A DNA stretch of 64,000 bases, taken from NCBI GenBank assembly GCA_014529385.2, contig CM043944.1:170461740-170525739 (forward strand), given 5' to 3'. Positions 22,976 through 34,128 of this stretch are shown piece after piece. Within the stretch, counting starts at the first letter, position 1. Every line of letters begins with the position of its first letter. The notes below the pieces were generated by a model. The model had not been told where the DNA came from. It saw only the letters and a list, made by a program, of their open reading frames with translations, and did no database searches. The position numbers and the translations under genes are program-made. Origin of the DNA: Adiantum capillus-veneris (Eukaryota > Streptophyta > Polypodiopsida > Polypodiales > Pteridaceae).

Positions 22976-23025
22976 GGGCTCCTCACCTGGAAGAAGTCCT
23001 CTAACGATGAACTTTCCAAGAAGGG
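22976..23025 (-). mobile_element. LINE-4, 5' remnant
   Basis: These 50 bp lie between the right TSD of B and the right 20-bp TSD of LINE-4. They are what is left of the LINE beyond the B insertion. They are too short to show coding homology. Confidence 0.6.
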
Positions 23026-23045
23026 CTCGAGCAGCGCGATTTCTT

Positions 23046-23540
23046 AAAGATAATGCTATGCAATGATGGAGTTCAATCGCGACACAACCGCATGCTCCAA
23101 GGACCTGGCAAGCTTTCAAGATAGTTTTTGCACGTAGTTATATGACTTGAATGTTTGAAGTCCGGATTTTGGCAGAGTTGGGCAACTTGAAAATGCTTGC
23201 CATCGAAACCATGGACGACTATAACCAAAGGTTTCTTGACGTGTACCTTTCGTTGTCCTTCTTTAAGTTCATTTCCTTGGAGGACTAGTGTGAGCGCTAC
23301 ACCATTGGACTACCATCACCATTGCAAGAATATTCTCTCTCCAAGCAAGTCTCTACCATGCAAGAGCTTATGGACCATGCCGCGGTTGGCTACAAGCTCA
23401 TGAAGGGAAAGTTGGAGTTTACCACAGAAGAACCTCTGGTCACTAACCAGAACTCCCGACAACAACGAACAAATTCTCGAGAATCCCGTGAAAACCAACC
23501 TCAACGGCCTCATTTGACACACCGTCAACGAGACGCCTTG
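23046..23540 (+). pseudogene. Element A gag, part 2 (capsid core)
   Basis: The frame carries on from part 1: RAARFLKDNAMQ, a TGA where Trp is expected, then WSSIATQPHAPRTWQAFKIV, RILAELGNLKMLAIETMDDY and NQRFLDVYLSLSFF. It ends in VSTMQELMDHAAVGYKLMKG and PHLTHRQRDAL. These are the usual gag core landmarks (a Trp-Trp pair, Tyr-x-x-Arg-Phe, the final helix). Stops at about 23070, 23149 and 23287 make it a pseudogene. It is interrupted at CCTTG (23536-23540) by C-old and resumes at 45203 with the zinc knuckle. Confidence 0.8.
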
Positions 23541-24000
23541 TGTCACGTGCACATCTAACCCTATGTGTACGTGGACAAGCTACTTCATGACAAGGGTTCA
23601 ATTCAGTTAGCTTAGGAAGTGTTATGGCGCTTTTATGAGTCTGTTCGCAGGCCGTGCATGTCCAGGCACTTCCTCTAGTTGCACACAGCATGATCATCAG
23701 ATTACCATCAGAGCATATTTACAGTGCACATACGTATTTTCCCTATTTTAGCATTTTTCACTTATTATTAATAAGTGACTTTGTCGGGAAACTGGGTAGG
23801 GTAAATTGACCAAGCATGTATATAAGACCTAGCGCTAGCGATTTTTGGCAGAAGAGGCAGCAGGGACTAGGCGTCCGACAGTGCACCTTCTCAGCAAGAC
23901 TCCCTCGGTAAGAGGACCTAGCGTTTTCAGCCACAAAAACCAACCAACGTTTTTCATCAACTGCAGAACAAGCCTAGTGTTTTCAACAGTTGCAGATCAG
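23541..24000 (+). repeat. C-old 5' LTR, first part
   Basis: It starts TGTCACGTGCACATCTAACC with a CACGTG G-box in the first ten bases. A TATA box (GTATATAAG, 23818-23826) precedes the palindrome CTAGCGCTAG. Repeated AGCGTTTT words follow. It is cut after ATCAG by D. Confidence 0.9.
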
Positions 24001-26959
24001 TGTAACTAAGTGAGACTTTGTAAATAATTAATTTATTTACGAGAAAAGAATTATCTAATTAGTTGTGTGCACATCAGAATAGATTTAGCAATTCTGGGGC
24101 CTCAAGTGCGCCCAAGTTTGGGCCAGTGCACCTCAGGGAGACCCTAGCAAAAAAATACCCTGAAGCCCTAGTGATTAGGAAATCGGGTCTTCAATAAAGG
24201 GGTAGATAGTAGCTGTCACCAGCGTGTGACTACTATCTATCCTTTTTGTTGATTTCTTTCTTATTATCTATTTACTTTCACTTTTTGGAAACACACCTCG
24301 GGAAATCTAACTGCCCTGCATTGCATAGCTAGTGTGGAACTATCCAGAGGGAGTCCAGGCCTAAGGGCAAGAGAGCACTAAGGTTGGACAAGGACTATGG
24401 TTAGCCAAAGTGGGGTCATTGACTAGCCAAACTGGAATCCTTTGTTACAGAGGCTACATTTCAGTTCTGGGTGTGGCTGCAGTGTACAAAGAGGGTCGGA
24501 TGACCTAGGCAGTATCTCCTAAAATTTAGGGAACTGCTATTTTGGGACCTGAAAATGTGTTTGCGTCATTAGCTCTGAATGACAAGAGGAACATTTTATT
24601 GCTCTGCTGTCAAGTCAACTGACGCACCAGTTGAGATATCTTTAGCCCAGTTGGCCAAAATCAGAAACTGGGCGAGGTGTCACTCTGTGAGCCTTTTGCT
24701 ACTTTTGGCTAGAGGAGGGGGCGCCTAAAATGAGAGAGGAGGCCGATTTTCAGTTTTGGCACAGGTTAAGAGCTATGGAGTGCTTGCTTTCCCTATTATG
24801 CACAGTGCGGTGCCAGGAGTGATGCCCTGCACGCTACGCACTGCCCTCTCTCTCCTCTATGGCAGTATGTTATGCCCCACTAGTGGGCTTTTCATTTGAC
24901 CAATGTACTGTTGTGTGGGTTCATGCGCGATTGCCGAGGCAAGAGCCTCTTGCACAGGTACTGGATTAGCTAGCGGCTAATCCCCCGTAGGTACAGGTGA
25001 TTCGGAGAGGTTTCACGCTCGAAATCTCGTCTGATTCAAAGGGCAAGTAGCCCTACAGGTGCGGGAGCTCGAGGACTTGCTACGGATGCGACCGGCACGC
25101 GAAACGGAGCCTGAAACAGTAAATTACAGCCTGCTGTGTATTTTTGCAGGTTTAGGGTTTTGGCCCTAAACGGACCCGAATACCCCCAGGAGGTTCGGGG
25201 ACGCAAGGGGACCGCTGTACAAGCGATCTGGCGCATTTTCAGGGCTGAAAACAGAGAATTCAGCGTGCTGCAGATTCTCGCCAGGTTTTGCAAAGTGCCC
25301 GTATGCGTCAGGAAAGTCATTTAATGCGTGGGAATACTGACCGTGAAGGGTTCTAGTACAGTTATGTTGCCGAAATCAAACCAGAACAGTCAAAATTCAG
25401 CCAAGGTTGTGCGGGGTAGCTTGGAAAGAACCACAACGTTTATTCCCTCTTTTAAACAATAAAGAAATAGCCTAAGTTACGGGCCAATCTGGTGTCGGAC
25501 TTCTCATACAGGTGCATTCTAGCATCTGTATCCCATTCCCCTCTCTTGTGTCATTATAGCACAGGTAGAATAGACGACTAATAATGGGTGAAAGCTAAAT
25601 CAAGGTTTGAAGTAAAGTCTACCGCCCTTTTTGGATTGAACAGGCCGGTTTCAATAGCCTCAGATTTCAGGCTCAGAAAATTACGCGCGCCAGTGCAAGC
25701 ACAGGAATGAGATGGGGTCCTTAGAATAATAACCCTAAGGCCTGATTATTTTACGGCCTTAGGATAAGTTAGTTAAAAGTATTCTTAAACGATTTGCGCT
25801 GCTCCAAATGGTCGGACAAGTGCGAACAGGTAATGCCAGAGCATTGCTGGTACGGCAATGCGCTAGGAAGCAGATAAGGTTTTCATTTGTTGCATCTATG
25901 TGTGCAGTTGTGCACATAATTGCACATTTCATTAACTAGCATAGGATTTTTAAAGTCAAAAGTTGAATGGTTTAAAAATTTTAAAGTAAGTGTATCACTT
26001 TGCACACTTTCCCATGCAAATCTCTCTCTCTCTCCCTCACTCCCTCTCCATGCTAGCGCCCCCTCTTCTGGGAGGCTATAAGAGAGCGGTCCCTCCCCCT
26101 CTTGCCTGGTTGGCAGTGCACTACCCCCCCCAAGTTGACCATCCTCTACGCAGCGAAGCTCTCCATTGAAGCTTGAGAGCAGCACCTTGTGGTGTATGTG
26201 GAGCCTCTGAGCACCCATCACCTAGAACAAGGCCTCTCATGGTTGCATGCAGCTTTGGGAGAAGTTTCATCGCGTAAAGTAGTAGAAAACTCTTTTTCTC
26301 CCTTGTCTAACTACTGCAAATTCCCTGTTTTTAGCCCCTAATCACTTGTATTAGGGTGAATTTCAGCAAAGTCTTAATAGAATCTTATTCCTCACTACCT
26401 ACTCTACACATACACCAAGTTTGGAGCATTTCCATCGCGAAAAGGACCTCCGTTTTGGCAGTGGAACGCGCTCAGGTAACAATTTCTGGTTATGTGCAGA
26501 AAATTACAGCAAGCGTGTGTGTGTGTGTGTGTGTGTGTGTTTTGCATGTTTTTGTGGTTGGTTGATTGCAGGAATGATTACGTCCAAAGTGGCACAGTTA
26601 GCGGAAGATAGACCCTCATTCGTAAGAGCTTCCGATGAGTTTTGTGGAAGGTAGACTCTCCCCTACGAGAGCTTCCCAAAATCTCGCAGAAGAGGATAGA
26701 TCCTCTCAGTAGTCAGAGAGTAGTCCTACTCTGTCAGTCAGAAGCAGAAAAAGGCCAAGCAAGAATAGAGGACGGGCTTTCGCCCCGTTCTTGTGCTTGT
26801 AAAGATTCTCCCTTAGTAATAAAGATATTCTCTATATGAGGGGGGACCAGCCCATCTTCTGGTCCCCAATGAAGTGTCAAGCTTTCTCTCTCTCTCTAAT
26901 TCTCTTAAGTATTTGAAGTACAATTAAAAGTCAGTTTACGCTTCCAAATTTTTGTGACA
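24001..26959 (+). repeat. Element D 5' LTR
   Basis: It begins TGTAACTAAGTGAGACTTTG and ends TTTTTGTGACA. A TATA box (CTATAAGAGA, 26076-26085), (TC)n upstream at 26024-26047, a poly(A) signal AATAAA (26818-26823) and the hairpin GGGGACCAG/CTGGTCCCC (26842-26867) define U3, R and U5. R is inferred to run about 700 bp. An inverted repeat (24201-24212 and 24230-24241) marks the edge of a segment missing from the 3' LTR. A (GT)n tract lies at 26516-26540. Confidence 0.92.
26842..26867 (+). promoter_or_regulatory. Conserved LTR hairpin beside the poly(A) signal (element D)
   Basis: A 9-bp perfect stem GGGGACCAG/CTGGTCCCC with an 8-nt loop CCCATCTT begins 18 nt after AATAAA. The 3' LTR (37161-37186) keeps the stem through a C-to-T change opposite G. 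F-family LTRs carry the same hairpin on the other strand (48962-48987). Confidence 0.7.
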
Positions 26960-26960
26960 G

Positions 26961-26972
26961 TGGTATCAGAGC
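26961..26972 (+). other. Element D primer-binding site
   Basis: TGGTATCAGAGC, one base after the LTR end, matches initiator Met-tRNA. Confidence 0.95.
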
Positions 26973-27025
26973 AAGGTCATCTCTCTCTTCCTTAAGGGAT
27001 TGATGACTCTTGGCAAACTGCAGAA

Positions 27026-28825
27026 ATGGGAGGACGCGAGATAGAGTTCTCTCTCCTTCAACAGCAGGTGGAAGAGTTGCAAAAAGCTCTCTCCCATCCA
27101 GAAGTCCAAAAGATTCTCCATACTCTTGAGAAAGGGAAGGAGAAAATGCCGATGGAGTCGAGAGAAATCCCTCAGAATCCAAAGGTGCCAGAACCAAGGA
27201 AAGATCCTTTGATTGGAACATCCCGCATGCACGAGAGGCAGAGGAAACCTCCAAAATGTCATGTGCGGTTTAACCCAAAGGTTCAAGAGCAGGATCCCCC
27301 TGATTCCCCTCAGTTCTCTTTCATGAAGGATCTGGATGACATCGTTGCTCCGGAAGACATGTTTCTTGACGATCCGTCACAGCAAGAAGTGCATTCAAGG
27401 GAAAAGACTCCCGTCCATAAGGAGTCTAAGCATAGAAAGAAGGAGCACCATAAGAAGAAGCACCACAGGCAGAAAACATTCAAGTCGGGAGACAAAGATG
27501 TGAAATTCGACACCTACAATGGATGGCGTGATAATGACAAAGCTTTGGCTTTCATCCGCCAATTCGAAGTTGCATTTGCTGAAGGGAATTTTAAAGAAAG
27601 ATCCAAGCTTCGCCATGTTAGTATGTACCTGAAAGGCACCGCCAGCAGTTGGTGGTTAACCCATATCCTGGAAGATCGCAAACCCCAAGATTGGACTGCT
27701 TTCAAGAAGGAGTTCTACGCACAGTTCCTTCCTCCAGACTATGAGGAAGAGGTAAAGAAAGAATGGGATCAACTTTCACAGTCAGAGAACGAAACTGTTC
27801 CACGCTATGTGGATAGGTTTTGGGACGTTCTCTTGAAAGTCACTCCATTCAAGAAGATTGACGATTCGGAGAAGATGCGCAAGTTTGAAGCAGGTTTGCA
27901 TGAAGCCTTGCAAAAGGCTATGAAGCTTTACCCTCGAGGTAACTTGCAGATACTTATGGAATCAGCCCGCATAGCTGATGGAATACATGACAAGGGTACT
28001 CCCAGGAAGATGGAGCAAAGCACTTACCATGCCAAGCAGAAGGCTCTCCATGAGCAGCCTACCTCTACTTCTTCTTCGCAAAAGAAGAAAAGAACCGCCT
28101 CCGAAGCAGAAGCAAAGCCAAATCAGCCCAAGAAAGGGAGATATCTCTCTCCTACTGAGTTGCGAACCTACATTAGTGAAGGAAGATGCTTCAAGTGCGG
28201 ACAAGTTGGTCATATGAAGGGTGATTGTCCTACCAAACCTCCGCAACCACCCTCTTCCAATGCAGTCCCAGATGTACAGGGAAATACAACCAAGGATGGA
28301 AAAGAAAGAGCTCTTCTCAAAGCATGGGGTAGTATCAACAACCAACGGGCTCTTATTTTGTTTGACCCTAGTAGTACAGACAATTTCATCTCTACCAAGC
28401 TAGCTGACGACTTGAACTTGCAGCCCAATCGTTTTGGAGTTTCTATTCAAGCACAATCTGCTTTCAAAGGGCAGAACTCAAACTCTACTCCAATCATAGG
28501 AAAGTTGAATCTAAAGGTCGACGACTACAAAGATCAAGAGTCTTTCTTACTAGCTTCACTTGAAGGATGCGATGTTATCTTGGGAATGCCTTGGCACTAC
28601 AAGATGCATCCCATTCTTGACTATGTTCAGAAAACCTTATCCTTTGCTCATAAAGGAAAGGAGTATCTTGTACTTGCAGATGCAGGTGATTGGCCTATTC
28701 CCATCGCCAATCACATTGCCATCAAGAAAGAAATGAAAAAGTGTGTTTCAACGTACTTGATTTTTGCAAGAGAGAGAGGTGTCTGTTTCACAACTTTCTT
28801 CCTCTTTAGAGCAAAAAAGACTTAA
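27026..28825 (+). CDS. Element D gag-protease (599 codons, open)
   Basis: The frame starts [20 protein letters not shown] (short coiled coil), has a Lys/His-rich patch ([15 protein letters not shown], about residues 135-155) and the capsid core with [32 protein letters not shown] and [20 protein letters not shown]. The zinc knuckle [14 protein letters not shown] is near residue 386. A retropepsin-like domain begins near residue 437 ([20 protein letters not shown]) and includes [14 protein letters not shown]. The catalytic box reads DPSS rather than D[ST]G, so activity is doubtful. Gag packages RNA; protease matures it. The frame ends at 28825 with 62 nt overlap to the RT frame, so pol needed a frameshift or this copy is mutated there. 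The ATG is the first after the primer site. Confidence 0.93.
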   Translation: MGGREIEFSLLQQQVEELQKALSHPEVQKILHTLEKGKEKMPMESREIPQNPKVPEPRKDPLIGTSRMHERQRKPPKCHVRFNPKVQEQDPPDSPQFSFMKDLDDIVAPEDMFLDDPSQQEVHSREKTPVHKESKHRKKEHHKKKHHRQKTFKSGDKDVKFDTYNGWRDNDKALAFIRQFEVAFAEGNFKERSKLRHVSMYLKGTASSWWLTHILEDRKPQDWTAFKKEFYAQFLPPDYEEEVKKEWDQLSQSENETVPRYVDRFWDVLLKVTPFKKIDDSEKMRKFEAGLHEALQKAMKLYPRGNLQILMESARIADGIHDKGTPRKMEQSTYHAKQKALHEQPTSTSSSQKKKRTASEAEAKPNQPKKGRYLSPTELRTYISEGRCFKCGQVGHMKGDCPTKPPQPPSSNAVPDVQGNTTKDGKERALLKAWGSINNQRALILFDPSSTDNFISTKLADDLNLQPNRFGVSIQAQSAFKGQNSNSTPIIGKLNLKVDDYKDQESFLLASLEGCDVILGMPWHYKMHPILDYVQKTLSFAHKGKEYLVLADAGDWPIPIANHIAIKKEMKKCVSTYLIFARERGVCFTTFFLFRAKKT

Positions 28826-30360
28826 GTTATTAGAAAGTTATAAAGATTGTTTCGCCGATGAACTTCCAAATGAACTCCCACCTTCGCGACCTGAGGATCA
28901 TACAATTGATTTGATCCTAGGAAGTTCTCCTCCAAATCAGCCCCCTTATCGAGTTAGTCTAATGCAGCAAGAGGAAATTCTCAAGCAGGTTAACGAACTT
29001 TTGGAGAAGGGCTTAATAAGGCCTAGTACTTCTCCATATTGTTCACCTGTCTTGCTAGTACAAAAAAAGGATGGCACATTCCATATGTGCATAGACTATA
29101 GATCTCTAAACAAGATCACAATCAAGAATCGATTTCCAATCGACGACATTCTTGACAAGTTACAAGGAGCAAGTGTCTTTAGTCGTATAGACTTGAAGAG
29201 CGGTTATCATCAAATCCGCATAGCTCCTCAGGATGTGCATAAGACTTCATTTAGAACAACCTTCGGGTTGTATGAATTCCTAGTGATGCCTTTTGGACTC
29301 ACTAATGCACCAGCTACATTCAACAGAATGATGGATAGAATCTTCCACTCATATAGAAGTTTTACAGGCGTTGTTCTTTGATGACGTCTTAATCTTCTCA
29401 GAGTCGGAAGATGAACACTATAAGCATCTCGCCTTAGTGTTTGAAGAATTGCGCAAACACAAATTATTTGTGAATGCTAAGAAGAGAGTTCTTTTTAAAA
29501 GAAATCCACTATTTGGGCCATATAGTGTCTCACAATCAGGTGAGGATGGACCCTGATAAGATTCAAGCAGTTGTAGAATGGCCTACGTCAACTACAGTAC
29601 ATGATGTACGAAGTTTCCTTGGCCTCTGTTCCTATTATCGGCGTTTCATTCGAGCTTTTGCCGCGATAGCAGGCCCCCTCCATGACCTGACAAAGAAGCG
29701 GATTCCATTCCATTGGGGGTCTGGAAAAAAACAAGCTTTCGAAAAGCTTACTACTCAGTCACGGGCCTGTTCTCACCGTCCTTGATCTTCGCAAACCTTT
29801 CGAGGTATACTGCGATGCATCTGGAGATTGTGTAGGAGCAGTTTTGAACCAAGAGGGTCACGCGATAGCCTATGAAAGTCGGCGCCTTAAAGATGCAGAG
29901 TTGCATGTCTCCATATACGAGAAAGAGCTAATGGCAGTAATTCATGCTCTTTCCATTTGGAAACACTATCTATTAGGAGCTGATTTTATTATCAAGACAG
30001 ATCATCAAAGTCTTCGCTACTTTCTCACACAGAGAAAGTTATCAGAAAAGCAGATGAGATGGGCCAACTTTCTTTCAATGTTCCATTTTCAGATTTTACA
30101 CACTTCTGGAACAAAGAATGCAGTTGCAGATGCTCTCTCCAGGCGTCCAAAGATCAATGCACTAACAACAATTTATCATGAGGAACTAGAATCTCTCAGC
30201 GAGATGTATCCTCAAGATCTAGACTTCGCCACAATTTGGGCAGATCTTCAAGCTGGTCACTCAAGGCCACCTTATTCCATTAGGAATAATACACTCTATC
30301 GTCAACAAGCAATATGCATAGCTCAGCCCTTACGACAGAAGGTGATGGATGAAGCACATA
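28764..30360 (+). pseudogene. Element D RT and RNase H (frameshifted)
   Basis: RT boxes [59 protein letters not shown] and [20 protein letters not shown] are in the first frame (to 29381). FFDDVLIFS (29374-29385 encode FFDD) is in the second, and the connection domain RSFLGLCSYYRRFIRAFAAI in the third. RNase H is in 29790-30150 (FEVYCDASGDCVGAVLNQEG, then IYEKELMAVIHALSIWKHYL and VADALSRRPK). Small indels separate the frames; NRFP-IDDIL also lacks three residues present in B. The domain ends at the LINE-2 insertion after 30372, within the integrase N-terminus (NSPY). Confidence 0.92.
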
Positions 30361-30372
30361 ATTCTCCTTATG

Positions 30373-33199
30373 TCGATCACTTCATTGCGAACGAGTCCGC
30401 CGCGAGACAACTTCTCAACAATACAGTACAGAGGGGGATAGATTTGTCAGACCACTGGCCACTAGTGTGCCACCTACACTCTGTGGATTCGGGAGTAGTA
30501 GCCAAAGCTACTTTGCCGTCCGTACCCAAATTGGATGCATGCAAGATGGAGGTGAATTGCAGACTATTCCTCAATGACAATCGGTGGAATACTCTGTTGC
30601 ACCTCGAGCATGAGGATGGACGTGCAACCCAACAGTGTTATGACAAGTTTGTCTCCATTGCTACATCCATTGCCAAAGAGGCAGGAGCTCTTTCTACGAA
30701 GCCCCCGCCGAGGCCAAGGTCAGGTTGTCGACTCGAACCTCGGGCTCGGAGACTCATTAATGCGCGCCGGAAAGCCTGGAATAGGGTGAGAACCAAAAGT
30801 TCGAGCTCTAGGGCTGGCCGGCAGGCGATTAGGGAGTACAACTGTACAAGGCAATAGCACTTCGTGCGAAGGCCGCTGTCTGTGACAGTAACCAAAGATC
30901 CTTCGAGCGCTTCGTGGAAAAAGGGAATGAGCTCCTGAGGGAGGGTCAAATGAAGAAATTCTTTACCCACCTCAAGAAAATTATTGGGAAGGGGAAAGGA
31001 ACTATTGCCAATCAACCTTTGAACGCAAATTGGGAGCTAGTAATGGAACCAGAGAGGCAATTACAAGTATGGGAGGGCCACTACTCCAGGATCTTCGCCG
31101 ATACGGACGGTACCAGCAAGGATCCTCTTGCTTGGTATGACAAACACGTGCGCATTTGGCCTGGTATGCCTGACGTATGTGACCCGTTGAACTGGTACGA
31201 AGTGCGGGAGGCCTGTTGGCGGTTGAAGAGACACAAGGCAGCTGGAGGTGACGGGTTAGCACCTGAATTCTTTAAGCTGCTTGTGAAAGATAAGGGGCTT
31301 AGGTCGGATCCGCGTAAGCCACGATCGAAGATGGGCAAGGCTTACTTGCACATGATTGAGGGCATTTATGATACCGGAGACATCCCGGCCGGCGCTAGCG
31401 ATGCAGTGATTGTGTCAATCCCCAAGAAGGGCGATTTGACCAACACTGATAACTACCGCGGGATCGCGTTAATCTCCGTCGCCATAAAAGTCCTCACTAC
31501 GGTCGTGATTAGGCGGATCACTAAGCTACTTGAAAAGAGGAATTTCTTCAATCCCAGCCAAGCAGGCTTCCGTACTAATGAGGAATGCATAGGGCAAGTC
31601 GTTGTCTGAAAGAGATCGTGAAACTCCGGCACAAGGATGGGAAACCAACTTATGCGGCCTACATTGATTTCAAGAAGGCATACAACACAGTACCGCACGA
31701 GGCGTTGTTCCTAAAGCTCGCTGCGGCTGGCCTGCAAGGTCGAGCACTTAGATTCTTCCAAGCGCTCTACAGGTCCACCTCTGTTAAAGTCCGACATATG
31801 GATCAACTGTCGGATTCGATTCCGGTGTAGCAGGGAGTCCGCCAAGGATGCTCGGGATCGCCCTGTCTATTCAATATATACATCAATGATATTTTAGACG
31901 CAGATGGGGAAACATGGGGCCTGGAAGTACCTAACCTCCTCAAGAGAATAAAAGGACTCCTTTTTGCCGATGACCTGGTTCTACTTGCTGAATCTCCTGA
32001 AAGCCTACAAACGAGCCTTGACAAGGTGAGTGAATGGGCAAAGACCTGGGGCATGACCTTTGGAATTGACAAATGCATGGTCACGGTGTTCCACGGCGAC
32101 CTGCAAGATCTCTCTATGAGGATCTTTACTTTGGGTGGTGAGATGGTTGAAGTAGGTGAAACGTATAGATACCTTGGCATTGACGTTGACTCGACCTTTT
32201 CCATTGAACGTATCGTTAAAGAACGAGCGGACAAGGGGAGGAAAAGTCTCTTCGCATGTCAACACCTACTGGCGAACTGAGCCATCCCTATTTGGTCTCG
32301 ACTGACTGTTTTTAAGGCGTGCGTGTATCCAGTGATTTGTTATGGCGCGGAAATTATGGGGGCCCACGACCAGCGTGTCCTTCACTCTCTGCAGCGCCTC
32401 GTCGCCACCGGGATGCGAATGTTACTCGGAAAGGGAGCAAGGTCAACCTCTGTAGGGACGGCAACTCTCCATCACGAGTTTAACATACCACCCGTACTTG
32501 CCTTTTGTGGGGGACAATGAGCACGGGCTTTTGACAAGTACCGCTTGGTTTCATCTACTTGGATAGGCTCCTTGGTAAACAAGAAGCCTAAGAACCAACC
32601 GTTCAAGAAGTGGACTTGGACGACAAGAACCGAGAATTGGATGAATAAATATATCCCAGCGGTTGACTTCAGCTCAGTACGCTACCACGCATGGGACAAG
32701 TGGGACGAGGCATTCGTGCCTGGCGTTGGAGCCCTATAAGGAGGCCGGCTATGAACAAACACGTGGATACCTGCTGCAGCTCAATAGGAGCACTGTAGTC
32801 ACTAGGAAGGAGGAGAGAATGCTGGCTCTCGCGAGAGTAGGTGGGCTCAAACTGGCTGATAGTTATATGCGCGGACACAGCATTTGCACGCTGTGCTCCC
32901 AGTTAGAGGGTCGTTCGCTTTCACATTTGCTGGTGAGGTGTCCGGCAGTAGATGATTCTAGGGGGAGGTGGCTAGACCAATTCAACTCCACCTTCAACGC
33001 TCTCGACCCTTCGTTGGACCCTGAAGAAAGGACCGTTATCCTCCTTGGTGGGGAGGGTCGCGGGAAGCGGCTGCCCTTCTTGGTACGCCGTGATCCGCAC
33101 TCGAGGGACGGAACTGCAGTGCACGTGCCTATGGCGAAGTTCCTCGGTGAAGTTGTACCCCGGTATTTAGGTGCTCTGCATAGGCGGATGGGGAGATAA
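30373..33199 (+). pseudogene. LINE-2 ORF2: APE end, reverse transcriptase, zinc motif
   Basis: In order: the APE end with LSDHWPLV; a basic linker (RRLINARRKAWNRVRTK, about 30750); the RT start KAAGGDGLAPEFFKLLVKDK (about 31237), NTDNYRGIALISVAIKVLTT, SQAGFRTNEECIGQ, YAAYIDFKKAYNTVPHEALF, a stop before QGVRQGCSGSPCLFNIYIND, and GLLFADDLVLLAES (31963-31974 encode FADD). YRYLGIDVDSTFS follows, and a C-terminal CTLCSQLEGRSLSHLLVRCP zinc motif lies near 32887. It has an in-frame TAG at 31828, a shift near 31600, a TGA at 32278 and others. The clade is unresolved; the QGVRQGC and FADD boxes fit APE-type LINEs. It cannot be active. Confidence 0.9.
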
Positions 33200-33774
33200 T
33201 GCTCCCCTTCCTATGCCGTTATTTGAATCTGATCCCTTCCGGGGTAAATGACGTAATTCTCCCCAAGCGAAGCTAGATGAGCTACGAGAGCATCCAAGTG
33301 CCATCCCCCCCCGGGGGGGTCAACTTCACCTAAAAGGGGTTGGGAAATGCACAATGGGAGACACTACCAGCCTCAACGGACGCCACCTGTGAGCCGACGC
33401 CCTTCCAAGCGGGTATGGCATTTCCTAAGGGAAAACCGTCGGGTTTCAAAGGCAGTTTAGTGAGGTGAGCGATAAGTTACCTGGAAGAGGCAACTCCGAA
33501 GGGAAGGCCGAAGCAAGTCCTGCAGTACCTGGGCCTCTGAACAGAGGTACTTGGTCGCTGTCACGCCCACCGAAATGGGTCTCTCAACGGAAAAGTCATC
33601 GCCCTAAGAGTGTAGATAATTCTGGCCTCCCGAGTCTAGAGGAAACTAGTGACAAAAGCGTCTGCCTTCGGTTTCGCGGGGCATAGTCGTGGTCGTTCTT
33701 CTTGTCCATTTTTATGGTGGTTAAGGGGAGCGGCCGGGCTTGCCCCGCCCGACTCCGAAAACAAAACAAAACAA
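33200..33774 (+). other. LINE-2 3' UTR and (AAAAC)n tail
   Basis: There is no coding content. A CG palindrome of eight C and seven G lies at 33305-33319. A GC-rich inverted segment (GCGGCCGGGC, TTGCCCCGCC) stands just before the tail and may fold as the 3' signal recognised by the RT (inference). Confidence 0.7.
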
Positions 33775-34128
33775 AATTCTCCTTATGCCGGGCATCGGGG
33801 AATTGTTTCCACCACTAGTGCCCTCGAAAGGTATTTCTTTTGGCCAACACTCCGTGCAGACATTGAAAAACATGTACGTGAGTGTTTAATCTGCCAAAAA
33901 GTAAAATATGACAAACATAAAGTTTATGGCAAGCTTCAGCCGCTCCCTGTGCCTAACACGCCATGGGAAAGTATTGCCATGGATTTTATTACGGATCTTC
34001 CTAGATCCAAGAATGGAAATGATGCAATTTGGACTATAGTAGACAGATTCAGTAAGCAAGCACATTTTCTTCCAGTAAAGAAGACGATCAAAGCTCATCA
34101 CATGGCTAGAGATATATCACATGGCTAG
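33775..34128 (+). pseudogene. Element D integrase, N-terminal part
   Basis: After the TSD the frame resumes with PYAGHRGIVSTTSALERYFF and HVRECLICQKVKYDKHKVYG (HHCC zinc domain), then PWESIAMDFITDLPRSKNGN with the first catalytic Asp, and WTIVDRFSKQAHFLPVKKTI. A tandem duplication of ATATCACATGGCTAGA-like sequence at 34096-34128 ends the frame. Confidence 0.9.

Larger units (their letters stand above)
30373..33774 (+). mobile_element. LINE-2: 5'-truncated LINE inside element D
   Basis: The 13-bp TSD AATTCTCCTTATG (30360-30372 and 33775-33787) is perfect. The copy starts within the APE domain (IDLSDHWPLVCHLHSV holds the SDH motif, about 30438) and ends in an (AAAAC)n tail (33757-33774). It lies in the same direction as D and splits the integrase HHCC domain. 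Confidence 0.93.

Noticed and set aside
25036-25324. Coding frames inside the D 5' LTR
   Set aside because: They lie in LTR sequence absent from the 3' LTR, have no motif, and occur on both strands.
26961-26972. tRNA gene fragments at TGGTATCAGAGC sites
   Set aside because: Each sits directly after an LTR end; they are primer-binding sites, and no cloverleaf is present.
33200-33774. Ribozyme (hammerhead or HDV-like) in the LINE-2 3' UTR
   Set aside because: I looked for the conserved core bases and could not place them; only generic GC-rich hairpins are visible.
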